DNA from: Phycisphaerae bacterium
GTDB taxonomy: Bacteria; Planctomycetota; Phycisphaerae; UBA1845
Length of the DNA stretch: 64,000 nucleotides
Assembly (NCBI GenBank): GCA_029260115.1
Contig: JAJDDW010000061.1
Span: 1 to 64,000 of the forward strand
Direction: 5' to 3'
Each line of letters opens with the position of its first letter. Position 1 is the first letter of the stretch. Shown piece by piece: positions 6,992 to 16,030 of the stretch. A model generated the notes under the pieces. It was given only the letters and a program-made list of their open reading frames with translations. It was not told the DNA's origin and ran no database searches. The translations under genes and the position numbers were made by a program.

Positions 6992-9133
6992 ATGGCTACA
7001 CAACCAGATAAAAAAACAGCGAGCATGGCCTCACAACTTGCCAAGGTACACGTGAACGTGCGCGAAGACCTGGAGGTCACGCGACACCTTTTTCGCGGCA
7101 GCCCGTCTTACATCGTGCGCGATCCGGTCACTTTCCAAACGCAACGGCTAGACCCACCTGATTACACTGTATTTATAGCCATCAACCAGGGCATGCCGTT
7201 GGGCGAAATTTTTCAGCGATTGGCTTCTCAAAAGAAAGTGCGCGAAGCGGATGAAGAGCATTTTTATAAATTCATCCTTTCGTTACACCAGATCGGCTTT
7301 CTTCATCTACCCATTAATGACGACAAAAGGCTTTATCGTAGGCTCATTGAAAAGCAAAAAGCCAAGCGTAAACAAAGGCTGCTCGGTATCTTGTTCTTGA
7401 GAATTCCACTTTGGAATCCAGACGCATTCCTAACCCGAAATATCCGCTGGGTAGCACCGCTATTTAGTCGAACGGCTTTTGCGCTTTGGTTAGTCTTAGT
7501 CATGGCTGCCGGTTATACCGTCTTCATGCGATGGGGAGACCTCACCGAACCACTAAGCGGGCTCCTAGCCGCCCAAAACTTAGCCGGCATGTGGATTACA
7601 CTTATCGTCCTAAAAGTAATTCACGAATTCGGACATGCCTTCGCCTGTAAACGGTTCGGGGGATACGTCCCCGACATGGGCGCGTACATGATTATGTTCA
7701 CACCCTGCGCATACGTAGACGCCACATCCTCATGGGGTTTCACGCGCAAGAGCCATCGAATCATCGTCTGCCTCGCTGGTATGTATGTGGAAACGATATG
7801 CGCCGCCATCGCAGTTTTCGTATGGTCCATGACCGGGCCATCCACTGTTCACAACGTGGCTTATAACATTATATTCCTGGCCAGTGTGGTCACGATGCTG
7901 TTCAACATCAATCCCCTCATGCGCTACGATGGCTACTATATCTTCAGCGACATCACCGAGATTCCAAATCTGCGATCACGCGCTAGTCAATACTTGATAT
8001 CGACGTTGAAGCAGTCTTTACTGAGAATCCCCATAAAAGAAGCCAATATGCCGCGCCGCCTGCGTTTTACATTACTTACATTCGGCATCGCTTCTACGTT
8101 GTATCGCACGACACTAATGATAGCTATCGCCGCGATACTCGCCTCGAAATTATTCTTTGTGGGTATTGGACTAGCAGCGATTTATTTGATGTCCACCATA
8201 GTCAAAATGGTTCGCAGTTTAACGCAGTACTTATGGCACGGTGAAGAAACCGCCCATGTTCGCCGACGGGCAATCGCCATCGGTGTCGTCGTACTACTCA
8301 TTGGGCCTAGCATGATTTGCCTGGTTCCCTCGCCTAACCGCGTCCATGCAACCGGCGTGTTAACCACACAGAATGAATCGGTCATAAGAACTGAAATAGC
8401 TGGATTCATAGAACACGTAGCGATAAAGCCAGGAGATAAAATTGAAGTCGGCGCGCCCGTAGCCACCATGCGCAATGACATGTTGCAAGAATCAGTCGCC
8501 CGTGCGAATGCAAATCTTGCTGCTGCTGAAATACGTCGCGACGCTTTCCTACAGGACCAACCCAATAAATCTATGCAGGAAAAAGCCAAAGCTGCAGCAC
8601 TACAACGCGCATTACAAAAGGCCAAGCTCGAGCTTGGTCGCCTACATGTGCAAAGCTATGCAGCAGGAACGGTCATATCCGGCATGAATCCGGAGCATCA
8701 AGGCCAGTTCATTGAAATCGGCACACCAATCGCGACAGTCGCCAGCGGGGAATGGCGCATACGCGCCTTACTAACAGATGAAGAAATCGCTAACGCCAAG
8801 CCAGCCGTGGGCGACACTATCCAATTCCGCTCATACGCCAAGCCCGGAGAAACGCACGAAGGTTTTATCGTGAGCATTGATGCCGTAGGTTCGCACCATG
8901 TGGAATTGCCTGCACTCACGCAACTGGCAGGCGGACACATCGCGGTCAACCCGGCGACCTTTGAATCCAATAAACCCTATTTTGAAATAGCCATCGAATT
9001 GCCAAGTACACAGCGCCAGTACTTTAGACACGGTACGACGGGCGCCATCATCATGGATGGCCCCCCGCTTCCCATCGGTACACGGGTGGCCCGCAAAGTG
9101 ATCCGGTTCTTACAACATCTCATGCATGATTGA
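6992..9133 (+). CDS. M50 (site-2-type) metallopeptidase fused to HlyD-like adaptor
   Basis: This 713-residue polytopic membrane protein has an N-terminal PqqD-like domain at about residues 25-105. Membrane spans start at about 150. The M50 zinc motif HExxH is at H211-H215 (HEFGH), and the third ligand is in NINPLMRYDG with Asp at 313. After more membrane spans a periplasmic barrel-sandwich domain starts near residue 450 (VLTTQNESVIRTEIAGF), with a coiled coil and second lipoyl half near 550. The architecture matches proteins annotated as 'putative peptide zinc metalloprotease', relatives of YydH. The PqqD-like and peptidase parts imply that it binds and cuts a peptide or leader at the membrane. 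The candidate substrate is the upstream repeat protein or the small protein; this is inferred. Confidence 0.85.
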   Translation: MATQPDKKTASMASQLAKVHVNVREDLEVTRHLFRGSPSYIVRDPVTFQTQRLDPPDYTVFIAINQGMPLGEIFQRLASQKKVREADEEHFYKFILSLHQIGFLHLPINDDKRLYRRLIEKQKAKRKQRLLGILFLRIPLWNPDAFLTRNIRWVAPLFSRTAFALWLVLVMAAGYTVFMRWGDLTEPLSGLLAAQNLAGMWITLIVLKVIHEFGHAFACKRFGGYVPDMGAYMIMFTPCAYVDATSSWGFTRKSHRIIVCLAGMYVETICAAIAVFVWSMTGPSTVHNVAYNIIFLASVVTMLFNINPLMRYDGYYIFSDITEIPNLRSRASQYLISTLKQSLLRIPIKEANMPRRLRFTLLTFGIASTLYRTTLMIAIAAILASKLFFVGIGLAAIYLMSTIVKMVRSLTQYLWHGEETAHVRRRAIAIGVVVLLIGPSMICLVPSPNRVHATGVLTTQNESVIRTEIAGFIEHVAIKPGDKIEVGAPVATMRNDMLQESVARANANLAAAEIRRDAFLQDQPNKSMQEKAKAAALQRALQKAKLELGRLHVQSYAAGTVISGMNPEHQGQFIEIGTPIATVASGEWRIRALLTDEEIANAKPAVGDTIQFRSYAKPGETHEGFIVSIDAVGSHHVELPALTQLAGGHIAVNPATFESNKPYFEIAIELPSTQRQYFRHGTTGAIIMDGPPLPIGTRVARKVIRFLQHLMHD

Positions 9134-9398
9134 TGCGACGGTGATTTTCGAACCAGCTAGTAGCGCCCATTAATCCAACGCATAGCCCCGGTTCCACTCC
9201 AGGAATTGGATGCCGTAACCACCTCTTTGGACAACTTGTTACACGAAACTTGGTACCATTTGCACCTCTAGTTCGTCCGCACACTTGCGACCAGACAACT
9301 TTGTAGCGTACCATGTCAATCGGGGCCGCGAACTTGCCCACTCAGGATTTATGGCATCGTCACGACAGTATTTTTTGGATAACCAGTAAGGAAAAACC

Positions 9399-12300
9399 AT
9401 GCTACGATTAATTGCGATCCCATCATTACTATTTTTGGCAACACCTGGCTGCGCGGCGGCAGATAATAGGCTAACCCCCGTCACCGAATTCGCCAAGCTT
9501 TCACCGGACACCGTGACGAAAATGAATCGTGTCGTTGACGAAAACATGGCAGGAAACGTATCGCTCCCTCGTTTTCCGTCTATAAGTCCAGACGGTAATG
9601 ACATTGTCTTTTCATGGCGCGGCGACCTATGGAAAGTGAATATTTCAGGGGGCAACGCCAATCGGTTGACGAGCCACGCCGCAGAGGAATCAAGATCGGC
9701 GTGGAGTCGGGATGGCCAGCGCATAGCATTTGCATCCGATCGAAACGGATTTACTAACATATACCAAATGCAAGCCGATGGGTCTGACATCCGCCTCGTT
9801 ACAGATACAGATCGCGCGTGTAGGCTAAGTTCGTTTGGGATCGACAGAGCGGGGAACGAGATTATCGCCTTTTCGTCGTCGCGTGAGGGCGACCTGTTCC
9901 GCTCGCCAAGACCATATAGGGTAAGCGTATCTGGGGGATCGATAGATCGTTTACACGACGCTTTTGGATCGGAACCAGCTATTCATCCCGACGGCAACCT
10001 GATCGCATTCACGCGCGGCGGCGCTCGTACATCCCGCCGACATTACAAGGGAACTGCGTCCCGTGATCTTTGGATGTTCAATCGGAGTGACGACTCCTTC
10101 AAACGCCTCACCGAGTATCCTGGCAACGACATATCAGCTAAGTGGGCTGGCGATGAAAGCGTACTTTTCCTTTCCGACCGCGAGCTCGATTGCGTCAATC
10201 TTTATCGTATGGACACGCGCACCGGTGAACACAGCGTGAAACGTTTAACAAATTTCAGCAGGCATGACATTCAACACTTCGATGTCTCGTCGGATGGCCA
10301 AACTGCCGTCATGCACGTGTGGAATAGACTCTATTCGCTCGCACTCAATCAACCTGGCGTCAGGGAGTCGCCGATCAACATTAACGCGGGAGAAGATGAA
10401 AAGGATCGCTTTACGCTGCTACCTATAAGCGACAAATGTGAAGAGGTCGCATTGAGTCCGGATGGGAAAACGATGGCCTATGTAGCGTACGGAGAAATAT
10501 ATATCCGCAACATCGAGGAAGAAAGCACTACGCAGCGTGTTACGACGACGCATGCCCGCGAAAGCAAAATTGCGTGGTCGCCCAACGGCTTGAAACTCTA
10601 TTTCAACAACGATTCCGACGGTACAGACTCGATTTACGAAGCTACGGTTATACTGACGCGATCAGAAGTGAAAAAAGATTTCGAAAAGACGATCAACCCT
10701 CCCAAAGAAAAAGCTGAGGAAGATCTAGAAGAAAATACCGCTGATTCGCCTAAAGAAGACACGAAAGACATAGTTGACAGTGAGGCCGAGGACAATGCTA
10801 CAACTGACGAATCCACTGAAGTCAGTGACGACGGCGATGACAAGAAAGACAAAAAGAAGAGAAAGAAAAAAGTAGAATTACCTAAAGATTTACAAGCTGA
10901 TCGATGGCAAGACGCCATCCGATTCAAGGTCACACCTCTCATACAAACAGCGCATAACGATCGCGGGGCAAGCCCTTCGCCAGATGGAAAGTCGCTCGCT
11001 TTTCGTCGAGGTCGTGGCGATCTCATGATTTTCGACCTTGAAAGCGCGGAAACGAAAACGATTTCACAAGGTTGGGATACGGGGTTAGAATGGCGATGGA
11101 GTCCTGATAGTCGGCACATCGCTTACGCTAAGTCGGACCTCAATTTCAACTCAGATATCTGGATTGTACCAGCGGACGGAAGTGAAGTAGCGGTCAATGT
11201 CACCAAGCACCCCGACGACGACGGAAGTCCCCGGTGGTCTGCAGATGGCAAAATCTTGGCCTTTACTTCGCAGCGGGTTAATGACGAGTCCGACATCTGG
11301 ATGGTGTACCTCGATGCGGCACTAGAGGCCTATACTCCCAAGGAATTAACGAAATACTACAAAGATGCGGCGGACGCGGCTAAGAAGCGTAAACCACTGA
11401 AAATCGAAAACCCCAACAAGGAAGACGACGAAGAAGGTTCTGATGCAGACACATCGAAAGAGGTAGACAACGCTAACGATGACGATAAGGATGGCGACAC
11501 CGACGACGATGAAAAAGTAGAGGAACCCGTCAAGCTCGCATTGGATGATGCATACCTACGACTGCATCGCGTGACTGAACTCTCTGGTAACGAATTCGAT
11601 CTAGAGTTAACACCCGGGGGGGATCGTTTCGTTTTTTCAGCGACCATCGGCGAGCGAGGGCTATTTTCAGTCAAATGGGACGGGAAAGATCGGAAACGAC
11701 TCGGTGGAACAATCTCCGTTCAGCACATCAGTTTGACTGGCGATAAAGTCATCGTCATTTCAAAAGGTCACGGCGGAACGGTCCCACCAACTGGAGACGA
11801 ACTAGAAATGGTCAACATTTCTGATAACATGCTGATCGATCTGGAAAAACAATCCAGCCAGAAGTTTCTAGAGGCTGCACGTATTCTTGGCGAAATGTTT
11901 TACCATCCGACCATGAAGGGTCTCGATTGGAAAGCGCTTACTAAAGAGTATCACAAACTTGCCAAGCAAACGCGCACCGCTAGCGAATTTAACGATGTCG
12001 CTAATCGATTTATCGGCGAGCTAAACGGTTCGCATCTAGGCATCTTTGCACGCGACGAAACGTCTGATCTGCAACGTCCACAAGGGCGATTGGGAACCGT
12101 TCATAAACGGGTTGCCGACGGCTTCGAAATTACTGAAGTCATCGAACACTCACCAGCTCAGACAGGCACAATGGCGCTCAAAGTAGGCGACGTCATCACA
12201 GCAATCGACTCAACGCCGTTCGCAGCCACTGACACCATCGATTCTCGACTTGCGGGCCGTATTAACGAAGAGGTTTTGTTGACAATCCATCGGCAACTCG

Positions 12301-12995
12301 GCGATGGGGAACCACAATCGCTCGACCTTTTCATTACGCCCATTAGTTGGGGACAACAACGACAACTCAAATATCGCGCATTGCGAAGACGTCGCGCCGA
12401 ACTCGTGAGCCAATGGACGAATGGCCGGATCGGTTATATCCATATTCAGGCGATGGGGCAGGCGGCTTTAGACGTTTTTGAGCGAGACCTGTTCGCCGCA
12501 GCGGACGGTAAGGACGGACTCATCATTGATGTTCGTGATAACGGCGGCGGCTGGACAACCGATCGGCTACTGGCGTCAATCATGGTGCGACCACATGCAT
12601 ACACGATTCCGCGTGGCGCAGATCCAAGCAAAGTCGGTCATTACCCCCATGGGCGACTTTTTATTCAGCGCTATTCACTCCCTATCAACATGATGTGTAA
12701 TGAAAATAGTTACTCGAATGCAGAAATCATCTCACACGCATTCAAAACGCTGAAACGCGGCACGCTGGTTGGCAAAGAAACGTTCGGAGCAGTAATAAGT
12801 ACTGGAGGGACTACCCTGATTGATGGCACATTTGTGAGACTACCGTTCCGAGGCTGGTTTCTTATGGATGGCACCGACATGGAAGAAAGAGGCGCAGTTC
12901 CGGACATTATCGTCGAGCAAACCCCCAATGCCGAAGCTAACAATCAAGACGATCAACTTCGAGCTGCCGTGGATGATCTGTTGAAGCGGTTGTAG
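9399..12995 (+). CDS. Tricorn protease homologue (S41 family)
   Basis: This 1198-residue exported protein matches Tricorn architecture. An N-terminal hydrophobic signal ends near CAAAD. Two beta-propeller regions made of PD40/TolB-like blades (SPDGxxIAF) span about 50-715, interrupted by long Asp/Glu/Lys inserts at about 425-500 and 660-715. A helical domain, a PDZ domain (about 905-985) and the C-terminal S41 core follow. The catalytic set is visible: His879 in NGSHLG, Ser1106 in SYSNAE, and Glu in the EExGxxPD segment near 1163. Tricorn enzymes trim peptides released by other proteases; the signal suggests periplasmic action. AAGGA lies seven bases before the ATG. The acidic inserts lie between blades and do not hit the active site. 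Confidence 0.93.
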   Translation: MLRLIAIPSLLFLATPGCAAADNRLTPVTEFAKLSPDTVTKMNRVVDENMAGNVSLPRFPSISPDGNDIVFSWRGDLWKVNISGGNANRLTSHAAEESRSAWSRDGQRIAFASDRNGFTNIYQMQADGSDIRLVTDTDRACRLSSFGIDRAGNEIIAFSSSREGDLFRSPRPYRVSVSGGSIDRLHDAFGSEPAIHPDGNLIAFTRGGARTSRRHYKGTASRDLWMFNRSDDSFKRLTEYPGNDISAKWAGDESVLFLSDRELDCVNLYRMDTRTGEHSVKRLTNFSRHDIQHFDVSSDGQTAVMHVWNRLYSLALNQPGVRESPININAGEDEKDRFTLLPISDKCEEVALSPDGKTMAYVAYGEIYIRNIEEESTTQRVTTTHARESKIAWSPNGLKLYFNNDSDGTDSIYEATVILTRSEVKKDFEKTINPPKEKAEEDLEENTADSPKEDTKDIVDSEAEDNATTDESTEVSDDGDDKKDKKKRKKKVELPKDLQADRWQDAIRFKVTPLIQTAHNDRGASPSPDGKSLAFRRGRGDLMIFDLESAETKTISQGWDTGLEWRWSPDSRHIAYAKSDLNFNSDIWIVPADGSEVAVNVTKHPDDDGSPRWSADGKILAFTSQRVNDESDIWMVYLDAALEAYTPKELTKYYKDAADAAKKRKPLKIENPNKEDDEEGSDADTSKEVDNANDDDKDGDTDDDEKVEEPVKLALDDAYLRLHRVTELSGNEFDLELTPGGDRFVFSATIGERGLFSVKWDGKDRKRLGGTISVQHISLTGDKVIVISKGHGGTVPPTGDELEMVNISDNMLIDLEKQSSQKFLEAARILGEMFYHPTMKGLDWKALTKEYHKLAKQTRTASEFNDVANRFIGELNGSHLGIFARDETSDLQRPQGRLGTVHKRVADGFEITEVIEHSPAQTGTMALKVGDVITAIDSTPFAATDTIDSRLAGRINEEVLLTIHRQLGDGEPQSLDLFITPISWGQQRQLKYRALRRRRAELVSQWTNGRIGYIHIQAMGQAALDVFERDLFAAADGKDGLIIDVRDNGGGWTTDRLLASIMVRPHAYTIPRGADPSKVGHYPHGRLFIQRYSLPINMMCNENSYSNAEIISHAFKTLKRGTLVGKETFGAVISTGGTTLIDGTFVRLPFRGWFLMDGTDMEERGAVPDIIVEQTPNAEANNQDDQLRAAVDDLLKRL

Positions 12996-13012
12996 AAATT
13001 GTCTCAATAAAA

Positions 13013-13045
13013 ACGAGCCGTCATCACATGTCGATGACGGCTCGT
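13013..13045 (-). terminator. Intrinsic terminator, minus strand
   Basis: A perfect 13-bp stem (ACGAGCCGTCATC / GATGACGGCTCGT) encloses a 7-base loop. On the minus strand it is followed by TTTTTATT, so it terminates transcription from the S41 peptidase gene at 13199-14566. On the plus strand it lies 17 bases after the Tricorn stop and may act weakly there too. Confidence 0.85.
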
Positions 13046-13071
13046 GATTCGCTCATTGCATGACAGTCGAC

Positions 13072-13146
13072 TATCGTGAGCATTGATACCGTAGGTTCGC
13101 ACCATGTAGAATTGCCCGCACTCACGCAACTGGCAGGCGGACACAT
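13072..13146 (+). pseudogene. 75-bp fragment of an M50-adaptor gene
   Basis: This stretch matches 8866-8940 inside the M50-adaptor gene at 72 of 75 positions, in the same orientation. It would encode VSIDTVGSHHVELPALTQLA. Two of the three differences are silent, so it may derive from a diverged paralogue that was once coding rather than from direct copying. It lies between the terminator at 13013-13045 and the end of the S41 gene, with no start, no stop and no further homology. Confidence 0.75.
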
Positions 13147-13198
13147 GGTGAGATGCGGCTCAATGTCTATACACTGAAATAAGTAGGACAAATCCCTG

Positions 13199-14566
13199 CT
13201 AAGAATCGGTGGTCTTATCCTGACTCTCTTTTGTAGAGTCGCGCGCATCGAGAATATCGCGGGCGAGCTTTCTCGCAGTCTCAAGCGCTTTATCCGCCGC
13301 AACGCTCACATGCGGAATTACGCCAACGCCTTCCCAATTCTTACCCGTAATCGGATTCACCGCGCGACCGAAGGGTAAACTCATTTCCACATACTTATTA
13401 ACTGTAACCATCTCAACAGGATGCGCACCACCGCCAGTCGTCTCACCAACCAACTGAGCGCGTTTGAGATGCTTCATATCATAAGAAAATTCCTCCGCCG
13501 CAGAAAAGGTGTACTTGCTCGTTAGAATATAGACGGGACGTTTCTCACCATAATGCGGACCTGGCACATCCGTTCTCGACCATGACTCACTGAGACCCGT
13601 TAGTCGATGATCATATCGATTCATCAGCGTTCGCTCATTGTACAAATACCCTGCCAAGAAATTAATCATTCCAGGTGAACCGCCACCGTTTTCTCGAAGA
13701 TCGAAAATAAGCGCATCTGTGTTAGCCAAAAACGTCATCGCAGCTGTTGCCGTTGACTCAGCTTCTGACACATCTGCGAAACCATTAAGCTTAATATAAC
13801 CTATGTTTCCAGGCAAAACGCTAATTTTTTCAAAACCATAATTCGCCGAGGCCATACCCCCCGGCCCATGATTTTGCATCTCACTCCCTGCGGGTCTGGG
13901 CGCACGAGGCCGGACACGTAGATGTTTATCATGACAAATTTCTTGAAGATCGTTAGTCAAACGTCGCGTAAAAGCATATACCGATTCCACATCGTCATAC
14001 TGGCCAGTAGCTAAGTTCTTACGAATTGTGTCTCCAAGTTTTTTACCCATATCGGCAAACACATAACCACGAATCAATTCATCCGCAATACGATCAACAA
14101 TGAGTTTTCGTTTGTCCCCGTCAACAGTCTTAGCCCCGATTCCTTCAATCTCCGGATCAATCGGACCTTGAATCATAACTCCAATCAGGCCATGAGGCGG
14201 TGACTCTTCCAAGTCAAATTCGAACCGCAACCAATGTTCCAGCTTTCGCCCCTCAACTAACAAGGCTATTTCAAGATCATTCGTATCAGTGATGCTTTTA
14301 ATACGAAGTCTTCCCCACCTCTCGAACAAGTCATGGTATTGCTTGACTCGTGCGTCGATAGACCGATCTTTCAACGCGGAGACGGCGCGGTGGGTAGACT
14401 CAAATGCCCGCATCGTGTCATCATTACCAGAATTGAACGCCGTGATGAATGCCTCAGCTAATCGGCCTGCAGTCGTATCCGGCACTATTGGCGGCTCAGC
14501 GCATAGTCGCGGTGTCGGCAGAAGAAGAGTCAGGGCGGTCAAAGCTAATAACATAACGCGGTTCAT
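13199..14566 (-). CDS. Exported S41-family peptidase (IRBP/CtpA-like)
   Basis: The 455-residue product has a Sec signal peptide (MNRVMLLALTALTLLLP...LCAEPP). An N-terminal domain of about 250 residues carries a DUF3471-like or NTF2-like segment and a helical bundle. The S41 core follows: LIFDLRENGGGSPG is the oxyanion-strand motif and the nucleophile is Ser355 in TFSAAEEF. No PDZ domain is evident, which fits the retinoid-binding-protein-like subgroup. It probably degrades peptides or tails in the periplasm. It faces the Tricorn gene tail to tail; the two are related only through the S41 fold. A strong terminator lies beyond its end. Confidence 0.88.
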   Translation of the reverse strand: MNRVMLLALTALTLLLPTPRLCAEPPIVPDTTAGRLAEAFITAFNSGNDDTMRAFESTHRAVSALKDRSIDARVKQYHDLFERWGRLRIKSITDTNDLEIALLVEGRKLEHWLRFEFDLEESPPHGLIGVMIQGPIDPEIEGIGAKTVDGDKRKLIVDRIADELIRGYVFADMGKKLGDTIRKNLATGQYDDVESVYAFTRRLTNDLQEICHDKHLRVRPRAPRPAGSEMQNHGPGGMASANYGFEKISVLPGNIGYIKLNGFADVSEAESTATAAMTFLANTDALIFDLRENGGGSPGMINFLAGYLYNERTLMNRYDHRLTGLSESWSRTDVPGPHYGEKRPVYILTSKYTFSAAEEFSYDMKHLKRAQLVGETTGGGAHPVEMVTVNKYVEMSLPFGRAVNPITGKNWEGVGVIPHVSVAADKALETARKLARDILDARDSTKESQDKTTDS

Positions 14567-14795
14567 AAGGTTCCTTTCAAGCTATATAAAAATAGACCCG
14601 CCGTAGTGTTGAATTCTCAGTTGGCTCACACATACTCGGTATCCCAGAGACAATAATCTGAGTCGAGCTTGAGCTAGCATTCGCTACGGGTATTTTATTA
14701 TAAGAGTAGACGAGGAAACGATCGGCGACCTGTCAATTTTTTATCTGCAACAGATTTACGAGACAAATAAGCACTAACACCGCTATAACACGAAG

Positions 14796-15818
14796 CTAGC
14801 GCGAAGGGTCTAACCCCTTGCGCCAGTTTTCAAGCGTCGCCACGGCGGCCCCGCGATCAATGGCCTCCTCCGACCGGGCTATGCCCTCTTGAAGATTTTC
14901 AGCTACCCCAGCTACCACCAGCGCCGCCCCGCTATTGAGAAGCGTATGATCCCGAGGCCCGCCCCGCCCGCCAGACAACACATCGAGCACCACTCGCGCA
15001 GAGGCCTGCGGCGATGTCACGCACAGTTCGTCCAACCCGCATCGCGCTAGGCCAAACATCTCAGGTGAAATTTCAAAGGCATTAAGCTGCCCATCTTTTA
15101 ATTCAATAATTTTCGAAGATGTAGTCGCAGTCAAATCACATAGTCCATCACCACCGTGAACCATCCACACATGTACAGCGCCAAGTTCCCGCAAGACCAA
15201 CGCCATTTTTTCCATCAACGATTCATGCGGAACGCCAAGCAGTTGTCGCTTAGCACCAGCCGGGTTTGTCAAAGGCCCCATTAAATTAAAAATAGTGCGC
15301 GTCGGTATGGTCGCTCGAACCGGTACCGCGTTTTTCATGGCTGGGTGAAGCAGGCGGGCGTTGAGATAGCCGATGTCAAACTCGCGCAGGCTCCGTTCAA
15401 CCGATGCCGCCGGCGCGTCAATATTAACGCCCAATTCCCGCAATACTTCGCTACTACCACTCACCCGTGTCGTAGATTGATTACCATGCTTAGCCACGAC
15501 CGCACCCGCCGAGGCCGCCACGACCGCAGCCGTCGTAGAGACATTAAACGTACTAACCCCATCGCCGCCCGTACCGCACGTATCGATGCAATCAGCCTCA
15601 CATGCAACCCGCGTCACCCGCGCACGCATAGACTCCGCCGCCCCAACCAGCTCCTCAACACACTCACCTTTCTTCCGCAAGGAAATAACAAGTTCGACAA
15701 TTTGCGTTACTGGAAGCTGACCATCCATAATCTGATCGAACGCATATCGAGCCTCTTCCCGCGAAAGATTCTCACCCCCCACGACCTGCCGTGTTATGTC
15801 TTCAAACCGCTGATCCAT
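14796..15818 (-). CDS. trpD: Anthranilate phosphoribosyltransferase
   Basis: At 340 residues this is the normal length of TrpD, which joins anthranilate to phosphoribosyl pyrophosphate in tryptophan synthesis. The glycine-rich PRPP-binding loop (CGTGGDG) and the KHGNQS motif are present near residues 82-115. The N-terminal helical domain and the DD/GG segments near the C terminus are intact. No other trp gene lies in the window, so the pathway genes are dispersed. Start is the ATG that gives the standard N terminus (MDQRFEDITRQVVGG). Confidence 0.95.
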   Translation of the reverse strand: MDQRFEDITRQVVGGENLSREEARYAFDQIMDGQLPVTQIVELVISLRKKGECVEELVGAAESMRARVTRVACEADCIDTCGTGGDGVSTFNVSTTAAVVAASAGAVVAKHGNQSTTRVSGSSEVLRELGVNIDAPAASVERSLREFDIGYLNARLLHPAMKNAVPVRATIPTRTIFNLMGPLTNPAGAKRQLLGVPHESLMEKMALVLRELGAVHVWMVHGGDGLCDLTATTSSKIIELKDGQLNAFEISPEMFGLARCGLDELCVTSPQASARVVLDVLSGGRGGPRDHTLLNSGAALVVAGVAENLQEGIARSEEAIDRGAAVATLENWRKGLDPSR

Positions 15819-16030
15819 AACCTACTTTTCCTGTTGGTCTTCATAATTAATACTGAGCCAGAAAACACAAACAAGCTCCGAATGCATGGGTAAGCGATTC
15901 AGCTCAAGGCCATCCATTGAATTCAATTCATCTCGCAGCTAACATTCATGCATCGTAATCGTAAAACGCGATCGAGGCATCCGTAGCTCGGATAGCTACC
16001 CAGCGTAATAAGCGTCAAGCAGTTGCACCC

